Source: Caprella mutica (Eukaryota; Arthropoda; Malacostraca; Amphipoda; Caprellidae). From it: a DNA stretch of 64,000 nt. Made by a program: the position numbers and the translations under genes. A model generated the notes under the pieces. That model saw nothing but the letters and a program-made list of their open reading frames with translations, was not told the DNA's origin and did no database searches. Shown in pieces: positions 11,501-21,400 of the stretch. Position 1 is the first letter of the stretch; each line of letters starts with the position of its first letter. The stretch is from the NCBI GenBank assembly GCA_947561585.1, contig CANNZV010000118.1, forward strand, positions 124,001-188,000, read 5' to 3'.

Positions 11501-12820
11501 TAGATGTATAAATATGATAAGAGATATTAGCAAGTTCCTCAAATCACATTTGGATGTTAATCTCTTGTTTCAGTTCAAATAAGTTTTATTAACATGAATC
11601 ATGGCACATGGATTCAATCTGTATATCGTCTGACCAAGTTCAGTCACAGTAACATCGGGTTTATAAAACGGCTAAATTTTAAATTTAAACTAGGAAACGA
11701 TGAAAAGTTATTAGGATAGAATAAAAATGCATTTTCAAATATTAATTTATGAAACTTTTCAATATCGAACCCTGAACAGGTTTTTCAGGTATTAAAGAAT
11801 AACAATTGAGCCAGGACTTTTTAAATCACCAATTTCATAATTATTAAATTCCCTAGCACCGGATAGTTTTCTTACCAGCTTCCAAAATTATCCAGATTTT
11901 TTTATTATTTGAAGATCGTTCTAGGTTATCATCTTCTATCTTCCGCCTCTTTCTTTTACAATAGTTTAAAGTTTTTTTAACTTTTGAGTTGGGCTTGCTA
12001 ATTGTGATAAAAAGTTGCCATTTTGTGTTGAATTTATATGTGAAAAATCTTTGATCTCTAAACCAACCGATTTTTTCATGCGCCACAAGAGACTTGAAAT
12101 TTCGAAATACAGTAAAAAACCGCCATTTTATGGATATTAAAAAAAAATTATTTTCAAATATATGATTCGTAATAAATAAAATAAGATAGATAAAGGTTTA
12201 TTTGACTCCAGAAAAAAATTATAAGGCTCTGCTACATCATCTTCATGCGCAACAAATGTGTGAAAGTAAAAGGAATAGAATTTGGATCCATTTTTCTATT
12301 ATTTTGAACTAAGAATGATTGTTTACATTGGTTTTGAGGAAACAAGTATTACCTTTTTTTTCAAAATTGTAAAATATTATAATTAATTTTTAGTATTACT
12401 AATCCACGAATTATAATTGCATCGAACGACTCAATAGCAGTAAATTAATGTCAACAAGCTGTAATGGAAATTTATTTTTTGTCATAATATAATTGTATTG
12501 ATCGTATCTTCAAATTTAATTAGCTAAGATAAATTATATTTAATCATAAGATTAGAAATGTGATATTTACATGTGTAATTGGATTGTAATCATCCAGTAT
12601 AAAATTCACACGTATGTCATTAAAATATTAAATTCACCCTTTTGATATCAATATCTGTAAAATGCAATTATTCATGTTTGTAAAGGAACAACACTTTTCG
12701 CTTCATAACTCAGCTCCAAATGATCAATTCAGTTAGCTTAGTAACTATATATAATTCTTGTTTACAAACTATAGAACAATAACAATCTACAAATAAAACG
12801 TAGAAGTAATCATTTCATGT
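11501..12820. other. AT-rich intergenic, no gene seen
   Basis: The one open frame (11853-12086, minus) has a Lys/Arg-rich, low-complexity product and no recognisable domain. Nothing else is supported. Confidence 0.45.
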
Positions 12821-13982
12821 TTAAAGAATGGTTCTAGGTATATCCCACACCGGTATATTCCACCTCGGTATTTTCCTCCCTGGTGGATTCCACCCGATAT
12901 ATTCATCTCCAGTATATACATCCCGGTATATTCCACTCAAGGTCAATTCCACCCCGTAAAATTCCACCTTGTGACAATGCTCATTAGGGCGACAATAAAA
13001 AGTCAAAACATTTATTTTTAGAAAGCCATTTGTTAAATACTGCGTTGTCATGCCGAATAACTCAAACGATATCCTGAGACAAATGAACATATCTAGAGGT
13101 AGCTCAAGTCAATTGAAATTTTATCCTAATAGACAAAAACACAAATATTCATAATATGACAGTTTATTTTGAATTTTACATTTTGAGCAAGTTAATATTA
13201 ATTCCTCTTAGACATGAAACTGCAGTATACGCTTTTTCAACAATGGTTGGAAGAGGTATGGAGGGATTCACCTTTCAGAGACAACTAATTTTATGTGTTC
13301 GCTTTTTTGCATGCTTATAAGATTCTGCTTTGGATGCTGTAACAAAAACTCTCGTAGCCAAAATCTCTCCATGTAAAAGAAGGCAGTAATCTCCCCAGTC
13401 TTAAACCCCTGTGCAATAATCCCCACCTGCTTATCAAAAACCTCCTGGTCATAAAAAAACATGTAAAATTCCCCCAGTGTAAAAAAAACTTCAAGTCAAA
13501 AACCATTTTACACCACTATTACTCGAGGTCAAAATACCTAATTCAAAATAAAATTAAAATAACAAGAAGTACTGTATGACATCATCTCACAGTTAAAATA
13601 TGAAGCTGTTGCGTTGGCGATAGTGTAGAAAATCAGCTTGTGATTGAAAATCTAAATATCTCAACTGTTAAAGAGCATTCACACAAACTATCTTCTTGCT
13701 ATTCTATCATATGTGTAGGGAAAAATATACAGCTTGTGATCAACAAATGGTTTAATTTACTACAATGAAAAGGCAAATTGCATAGAATTATATAAAATAA
13801 TAATAATAAATGATTAATTTTATAACTAACAAAACCTAACTTATAATTTGGGGTGGAAGTTAACGGGGTGGAGTATACCTAGGGTGAAATTTACCAGGGT
13901 AGAATATACCGGGGTGGAATTTACCTGGGTGGAATTTACCGGTGTGGAATATACCGGGGTGGAATATACCGGTCATCTTTAA
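12821..13982. mobile_element. Foldback element with tandem-repeat arms
   Basis: The left arm (12830-12975) and right arm (13850-13972) are inverted copies of a 16-17-bp tandem unit of the form GGGGTGGAATATACC. Outside them are short inverted ends TTAAAG/CTTTAA. The core is AT-rich and non-coding, and it contains a second, different array at 13393-13520. The 89-codon frame on the minus strand over the left arm is just the array translated. Confidence 0.65.
13393..13525 (+). repeat. Degenerate 16-17-bp tandem array inside the foldback
   Basis: About seven units of the pattern CCCCnnGTnnAAAAA, such as TTCCCCCAGTGTAAAAAAAA. The unit layout resembles the arms at 53815-53970, although the sequence has diverged. 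It may be one arm of another, nested foldback. Open frames across it are not genes. Confidence 0.5.
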
Positions 13983-14874
13983 GAATAGCTAATATAAATC
14001 TTTTTCAAATGATTTTTGAACAATGATTTGTAAAATTTTAATTTTAATTGATAAATTGTATTTCAAGTACATTTTTTAAATAACTTTAGCAAATTATTTC
14101 ATCATAGTTCCATATTATGGTTCATTTAATTTTAAATTTCTCGGTTCAATCGTTTCAATAGGGGAGAGGAATATTACAATGTATAAAATAAGTATTCAAT
14201 ATGAAAACAATATCGATTCGATAATTTTTGAGATAATATTGAGATTGTAAACAACTCCTGTATATTTCATTATTAGTAAGATTCCTGAATGCAGTTCGAA
14301 TGGTTTCCTTCAAAGAGTTTTCATTATGTCATTGGTGTGCTGTAGGCTATTTGACTACATAGCGTCCTTTTACCAGTTTTGACATCGACTGATTTGGGTC
14401 GGGATCTTCAACGTGTCTTCCAGTCCTTAAAGAAAATTGTATGCTCGCTTCCCATAATTACGAAGGTTTTGACAAATTTTTAGAATCTTTATTCTGGGCC
14501 TAAAACTTATCAAAGATCCGACAAATTGTCATCTATATTTTGTATGCGTAGCCAGTGCAGCTTATAATAAATGAATGTTTTGGATTTTAATAGCATCTGA
14601 AAGAAATTCGTAATTATTAGACAAATAAATTGTCTAATAGGAAATTTACAAAATCTAGATTCATATATATAATAAATATACAAACGAAATTTTTCCAAAT
14701 AAATGGATTTCCTTTCATTTCCTCACCTGATAATGCGATCTGTAATTTTTTCTTTTCTCTAAAATTAGAAGATTATTTCAGTCAATAACCAGTGCTTTGG
14801 AAATTTCACAGATTTTTTCAATAAATTCTTTTCATGAGATATTAGTGGTCTCAATATCATTCATTAGATAATAT
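13983..14874. other. Intergenic, no gene seen
   Basis: AT-rich. A somewhat GC-richer patch (14310-14480) has no open frame and no motif I recognise. The last four bases (ATAT, 14871-14874) form the left target-site copy of the retrotransposon. Confidence 0.45.
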
Positions 14875-15126
14875 TGTAGTGGTTTATGGGAGAGTTTGAC
14901 CACACAAGAAAACTAAGATAGCTAAACTAGATTTTTTTTATTCAGAAGTTTACCGGATCTCTCAGAAACTATCACGGGGAATTGACAACACAGATATTCA
15001 ATTATAGTTTCTTTTATTCAATATATATATGTATATACCCAACAATAACTTTCAACACGTATGCACAAAAAGATATTTACATGATATATAAATATTCTTT
15101 CTATCTCTCTCAAATCTAGCAATTCT

Positions 15127-15390
15127 CACAAAAATAGGCAAGTCTCACAAAGAAAAAATAGGCAAGTCTCACAAAGAAAAAATAGGAAAGTCTCACAAAG
15201 AAAAAATAGGAAAGTCTCACAAAGAAAAAATAGGAAAGTCTCACAAAGAAAAAATAGGAAAGTCTCACAAAGAAAAAATAGGAAAGTCTCACAAAGAAAA
15301 AATAGGCAAGTCTCACAAAGAAAAAATAGGCAAGTCTCACAAAGAAAAAATAGGCAAGTCTCACAAAGAAAAAATAGGCAAGTCTCACAA
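15127..15390 (+). repeat. 24-bp minisatellite, LTR
   Basis: Ten copies of AAGTCTCACAAAGAAAAAAT followed by AGGM (24 bp). Because 24 is a multiple of three, frames on the minus strand stay open and give repetitive Phe/Leu-rich translations. These are not genes. The 5' LTR has 14 copies. Confidence 0.9.
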
Positions 15391-15905
15391 AAATAGGCAA
15401 GTCTCACAAAAATAAGTAAGTCTCACAAAAATAAGTAAGTCTCACAAAAATAAGTAAGTCTCACAAAAATAAGTAAGTCTCACACAAATAGGTAAGTCTC
15501 ACAAAAAATAGGTAAGTCTCACAAAAAATAGGTAAGTCTCACAAAAATAGGTAAGTCTCACAAAAATAGGTAAGTCTCACAAAAATAGGTAAGTCTCACA
15601 AAAATAGGTAAGTCTCACAAAAATAGGTAAGTCTCACAAAAATAGGTAAGTCTCACAAAAATAGGTAAGTCTCACAAAAATAGGTAAGTCTCACAAAAAT
15701 AGGTAAGTCTCACAAAAATAGGTAAGTCTCACAAAAATAGGTAAGTCTCACAAAAATAGGTAAGTCTCACAAAAATAGGTAAGTCTCACAAAAATAGGTA
15801 AGTCTCACAAAAATAGGTAAGTCTCACAAAAATAGGTAAGTCTCACAAAAATAGGTAAGTCTCACAAAAATAGGTAAGTCTCACAAAAATAGGTAAGTCT
15901 CACAA
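15391..15905 (+). repeat. 19-20-bp minisatellite, LTR
   Basis: Units AAGTCTCACAAAAATAAGT and then AAGTCTCACAAAAATAGGT. This is the 24-bp unit with a short internal deletion, so the two arrays share an ancestor. A few units have one extra A. Confidence 0.9.
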
Positions 15906-16136
15906 AAATAAGGCAAGTCGCAAATATAGGTAAGTCTCACAAAAATTAGGCAAGTCGCAAATATAGGCAAGTTGCAAATATAGGCAAGTCGCAAAAATTA
16001 GGCAAGTCGCAAATATAGGCAAGTCGCAAATACAGGCAAGTCGCAAATATAGGTAAGTCGCAAATATAGGTAAGTCGCAAATATAGGTAAGTCGCAAATA
16101 AAGGTAAGTCGCAAATAAAGGTAAGTCGCAAATATA
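15906..16136 (+). repeat. 17-bp minisatellite, LTR
   Basis: Units AAGTCGCAAATATAGGY, again related to the neighbouring arrays (AAGTC…CAAA…ATAGG). A gradient from GGC to GGT endings runs along the array. Confidence 0.85.
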
Positions 16137-16169
16137 TATAAGGTTATATTCCAAATACCGTTATGTTCT

Positions 16170-17488
16170 AAACTTTGTTCAGAACGCTAGTGAAGCTAGT
16201 TCAGAACGCTAGTGAAGCTAGTTCAGAACGCTAGTGAAGTTAGTTCAGAACGCTAGTGAAGTTAGTTCAGAACGCTAGTGAAGTTAGTTCAGAACGCTAG
16301 TGAAGTTAGTTCAGAACGCTAGTGAAGTTAGTTCAGAACGCTAGTGAAGTTAGTTCAGAACGCTAGTGAAGTTAGTTCAGAACGCTAGTGAAGTTAGTTC
16401 AGAACGCTAGTGAAGTTAGTTCAGAACGCTAGTGAAGTTAGTTCAGAACGCTAGTGAAGTTAGTTCAGAACGCTAGTGAAGTTAGTTCAGAACGCTAGTG
16501 AAGTTAGTTCAGAACGCTAGTGAAGTTAGTTCAGAACGCTAGTGAAGTTAGTTCCAGAACGCTAGTGAAGTTAGTTCCAGAACGCTAGTGAAGTTAGTTC
16601 CAGAACGCTAGTGAAGTTAATTCCAGAACGCTAGTGAAGTTAATTCCAGAACGCTAGTGAAGTTAGTTCCAGAACGCTAATGAAGTTAGTTCCAGAACGC
16701 TAATGAAGTTAGTTCCAGAACGCTAGTGAAGTTAGTTCCAGAACGCTAGTGAAGTTAATTCCAGAACGCTAGTGAAGTTAATTCCAGAACGCTAGTGAAG
16801 TTAGTTCCAGAACGCTAATGAAGTTAGTTCCAGAACGCTAATGAAGTTAGTTCCAGAACGCTAGTGAAGTTAGTTCAGAACGCTAGTGAAGTTAGTTCAG
16901 AACGCTAGTGAAGTTAGTTCAGAACGCTAGTGAAGTTAGTTCAGAACGCTAGTGAAGTTAGTTCAGAACGCTAGTGAAGTTAGTTCAGAACGCTAGTGAA
17001 GTTAGTTCAGAACGCTAGTGAAGTTAGTTCAGAACGCTAGTGAAGTTAGTTCCAGAACGCTAGTGAAGTTAGTTCCAGAACGCTAGTGAAGTTAGTTCCA
17101 GAACGCTAGTGAAGTTAATTCCAGAACGCTAGTGAAGTTAATTCCAGAACGCTAGTGAAGTTAGTTCCAGAACGCTAATGAAGTTAGTTCCAGAACGCTA
17201 ATGAAGTTAGTTCCAGAACGCTAGTGAAGTTAATTCCAGAACGCTAGTGAAGTTAGTTCCAGAACGCTAATGAAGTTAGTTCCAGAACGCTAATGAAGTT
17301 AGTTCCAGAACGCTAGTGAAGTTAGTTCCAGAACGCTAGTGAAGTTAGTTCCAGAACGCTAGTGAAGTTAATTCCAGAACGCTAGTGAAGTTAATTCCAG
17401 AACGCTAGTGAAGTTAGTTCCAGAACGCTAATGAAGTTAGTTCCAGAACGCTAATGAAGTTAGTTCCAGAACGCTAGTGAAGTTAGTT
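16170..17488 (+). repeat. 22/23-bp minisatellite, LTR
   Basis: About 58 units of GTTCAGAACGCTAGTGAAGTTA (stated as GTTCAGAACGCTAG + TGAAGTTA) or the 23-bp form with TTCCAGAAC. The 22-bp form fills two blocks (about 16170-16550 and 16870-17050) and the 23-bp form the others, a higher-order pattern present in both LTRs. The 23-bp form contains TTCCAGAA, the TTCnnGAA core of heat-shock elements. Confidence 0.9.
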
Positions 17489-17744
17489 ATCCTGAAGGCC
17501 TTAAATTACCAACTCCTACGTCTCCATCCGCATAGGGTTAAATGTTAGTACGTTTTTGTGAATTTTAAAATAATCTGAAGCAGAAGGGACAATGAACACT
17601 TAGATACTACATTGAACAAAAACAATCAAGTAGTGTTTTGTTATATTTAAGTATATAAAGATAATAATTTGCATGATTTAACGAAAAAAATGAGGCGATT
17701 GCAAGATTAAATGGTAAATGAAGCGCAAGATTGAATTAAGAATT

Positions 17745-17842
17745 AGTGAAAGATTAAATGAATGATTAAGTGAAAGATTAAGTGAAAGATTAAGTGAAAG
17801 ATTAAGTGAAAGATTAAATGAATGATTAAATGAATGATTAAG
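17745..17842 (+). repeat. 12-bp tandem repeat, LTR
   Basis: Units GATTAAGTGAAA and GATTAAATGAAT, about eight copies, present at the same place in both LTRs. Confidence 0.8.
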
Positions 17843-18257
17843 TTTTAAAATGAAGAATACGGTAATTTATTTGAATTATGAAAAACTAGGGTAGGTACAA
17901 AGTGGTGGTTCACCTTATTGTTAACTTAACTTTCACAATCGTATATATAGGAATTCAAATTCCCCTATGATCCAAACCAACCCGCAATCTATCCCTACTT
18001 GATTCTTGTATATTGAACCAATAATTTACCCTCAACCATTTCCCTGCACTAGTACACTGAATAATCCTCTCAAACAATATAGAAAAATAACCTATCTAAC
18101 GAACACTTGGAAAACTATAAATAAAACTAATTCTTTAAAATAGCTGATCAGAGTGATAGAGAAATATTTATGGGAAAAGTTTTCATCCAGCATCACCTGT
18201 TGAGGAACAATTAAAAATCAACAGAATAAATGTAGACTTTCAATTCACGCCACTGCA

Positions 18258-18269
18258 TTCCTCCCCACC
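18258..18269 (-). promoter_or_regulatory. Polypurine tract
   Basis: On the minus strand GGTGGGGAGGAA lies directly against the start of the 3' LTR (TGCAGTGG). It is the expected primer for plus-strand DNA synthesis in LTR elements, and its position confirms the LTR boundary. Confidence 0.85.
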
Positions 18270-18401
18270 AAGAGATACATTTATCCTGTTGATCGGATGA
18301 TCAGTCGAGAGTGATGCACCCAAAAGAGAAGAGAAAACCTAGTTAAATTTCAAAATATTCACACATACACCCGTCCTTCAATTGGGTAGACTACTTGCAT
18401 C

Positions 18402-21400
18402 TTATTTCCTTTTCTTATATTCAAGGGTTCGAGTTTGGACGTTGGGAAAATGATCTGGTGGCCCTCTTGACCGCGTTTGAATTATCCTACTAGTTTGGGA
18501 AGAAACATCGTCATCGGATACAGCAGTTATACGTACAAGTTTCTTCGGAACAGGTAATGGTGGGGTGATTGCTTCACCTAAATAGCATGAAGGTGAAGAA
18601 TAAATGGTAGAATCTACTCTTTTATCATTCAAACGTACGACCATCTCTTCCAATTCCTCTAGCTTGTCAATAACTTTGGACACAGTTGATGTAAAGGTTC
18701 TATCTTCATCATGCGACAGGGACGTGCTTAAATCGAGGGCGAGCTTTAATATACTGCCTGTGGAGTGTAATCCCTTAAGACCTGCATCAAGTATGTCATA
18801 GCAACGATCTTTAATAGCCTGGATTGATTCCCTAGTCATGTCAGAGTGACTTGGCAGGTGCATATCCCAGTCCTCTACATCCTGCAACAGAGGTCTATCA
18901 GTTGTCCAATTTTCAAGCATATCATCACCACCAAACCGCTGATCAGCTTCTAATAGATTATTCCAATCGTAATTGCCAGTTCGGTTACGACCATCAATTT
19001 CCTCCGAAAAGGAACCGCCCGTAGAAAAATCAATAAAATCTGCAACGGATATACCGGGTATTTCAATATCTGGAACATCCGAATCCGCCATATAGGATTC
19101 ATTTGATTCCATCGGACAACCATTATCACCTACCAGACTCGTACCAAGAGAACTTGCACATGTTGGCCGTTTGACTGACCATCGCTCTGTACTACTCATT
19201 TCATCTTCTTTGTCGTTATCAGTGGAGTTACCAATACTAGATTCAGACTCTGTAGATGAACCCGAGAGAGACCCCGATGAGTCTGACAGTGGTACCGAAC
19301 AAAGAGGAAGTACTAACTCCGTGATGTCCCTTTCAGTTTCAATCACCCCTTCCTCCAATGGTGTTTTCCTGATGGAAAAATATGGATGATCAGAAATGTA
19401 ATGCGGAGGACGATGATATATTCTCAATTGAGAATGGTGTACTTTTAGAATTGTTTTGTTTACGATATGTCTTATCTGATAAGTAACTCCATTCTCATTC
19501 ACCACTTCTATCTTAAATACACCTTCAAATCTCTCTCTGAATTTCTCCGAAGTTTCATTACCCCGCTTAATCATCTTTTTAAGCACCTCTTGGCCTACCT
19601 GATAAGAGAAGAATGATGAGTTACCCTCTCTCCAGGCTTCCACTTGATCGCCAGCTACAATCCTATCTTGGTCGAAATGCTGTCTCTTCAAAATTATATT
19701 CGCTGGGGATTCACCAATGGACACCTGGAAGGTCCCATTGTGGATAAGCACGACTTTAGTAAGAACATCAGTCCATTTCCTATTACATCTTTCTTCAATT
19801 CTCAAGAGTTCGATTAACGTCCTGTTGGCTCTTTCAACGAGTCCATTTGAACTTGGTTTATTAGCTGTAGTATATACGTGGATTATACCATATTTTGACA
19901 ACATATCATTAAAGACCTGACTCTTAAATTCGCCCCCATTGTCCGATAGAACTTTTTCTGGACATCTAATACAACAAGGCAATATCCTCTTCTCAAATTG
20001 CGATGCAATATGGTCACCCGTCTTTCTGCAAATTGGAGCAACAGCCAACCACTTGGTATGGTGATCAATTGCGACCAGACAACCAATATATGGACCAAGA
20101 TGAGGCAGCATTACCAAATCCACAGCAACCAACTGGAAAGGTCTACTAGTTTGGATTTTAATTATTGGTGGAGAAATTGTCATAGAGACCTTCATTCTTT
20201 GACAAACATCACAGGTTGAAGTTACATCACTTGCAACCTTCAGAAGAGACGGGTGCCACACGTGTTGCTTCACCAAATTTACCAACTTCTGCCGGCCGAT
20301 ATGAGACATTTCGTAATGAACAACTAATACTATTTCTATCATCAACTGTTCATCCACAAGATAAGAAACCCCTGCCTCTTTCTTATACACCAATAGATCA
20401 TCTACAACCATCAAGTCGCTCTTGTATCTAGAAAATTTTCCGGGCCATGGTTGCTGATTATATATTATGGCATTCCTCAGCTGCATCAGATCAGGGCAGT
20501 TATGTTGAAGCCTTTCAACTTGTTCCAAGTCTATCAACCGCGAAAACCCAACTGGATTTCCTTCTTCGTCTCTGCTTACTTGAAAACTCAAGAAGCTTCG
20601 AGCATCTCCAATACACGCCACACGTGCTTTAGGAGGAAACACACACTCCAATATGAGGATCGCAGAACGTTGGATCAGATCGCTTACAATTTCCAAAAAC
20701 CAAACAGGATCTCCTCCCTGCACACTGTATGTCCCACTGCCGTAACACATAGTTACCGAATAATCCTTCAACAGGTCCATTCCCATTATAATACAAGCTG
20801 GGAAAGTGCCATCTTCTACTACGTAAAGTTTAGTATCCAACTTTCTATTCATCCCAGCAAAATGGATCGGTATGACCACTGTTCCAATGACCTGTGAGAT
20901 CGAACTACCTAAACCGCTAATAGAAATGTTATGACTTTGTTCAAATGGAATTCCAATCGTCTGTAATAATCCATAGTTGATGCAACTTATCTGCGCTCCA
21001 GTGTCTAGAAGTATACAGATTTGCCTATCAAAAAGGGTCATGGGTAAACATGCTTGATGCATTCTCGGATGTTGAGGGCACCAAAAATCTACGGTAGCGC
21101 TCATCTGAAGTGGAACAGATTGAGTATCCTCATCATCAAAAGGTTGTTCATCAAGCGTCGTGTTGGTAGTATGGTTAGACTCTTTTCTAGTATCAGGAAA
21201 TAAAGGAGGAACATAGGTTCCTTGTGCCACAGCAGGATTAAAATGAACCCCTGCTAAACATTGCAAATGCACAATAGGCAGTATGTTTCCTTCTTGTCCA
21301 GGAGGTAAAAACCATACAGAGTTTCTCTTTCCAAAATGAACCAGTACGTGGCAACCAAAGTGTCTACAAAACACTTGCAGTACATCCAAACTCGGTAACT

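Larger units (their letters stand above)
14875..18257 (-). repeat. 3' LTR (3383 bp)
   Basis: In element orientation it runs from 18257 (TGCAGTGG) to 14875 (CCACTACA), so it has the TG…CA ends with an 8-bp near-perfect terminal inverted repeat. Unique blocks at 17489-18257 and 14875-15116 flank about 2.4 kb of tandem arrays. On the minus strand there is an AATAAA at about 15011-15016 and TATA-like strings at about 15020-15038 and 17943-17953. The boundary of U3, R and U5 is therefore unclear. Compared with the 5' LTR I see one substitution in the 769-bp block (18065) and none in the 242-bp block. Confidence 0.95.

Noticed and set aside
13268..13506. Two overlapping minus-strand frames (63-64 codons)
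   Set aside because: They run through the degenerate 17-bp array and differ only by frame; typical of repeat translation.
15116..15407. Two overlapping minus-strand frames of 93-94 codons with repeated Phe/Leu pattern
   Set aside because: They are translations of the 24-bp minisatellite in two frames; the same happens at 26322-26709 and in the 17-bp arrays at 15900 and 27223.
16170..17488. CRISPR-like appearance of regularly spaced repeats
   Set aside because: Units are contiguous with no variable spacers, lie inside eukaryotic LTRs, and no cas genes exist.
18604..20897. Plus-strand frames of 60-148 codons opposite pol
   Set aside because: Shadows of the coding strand; no motifs and no independent start context.
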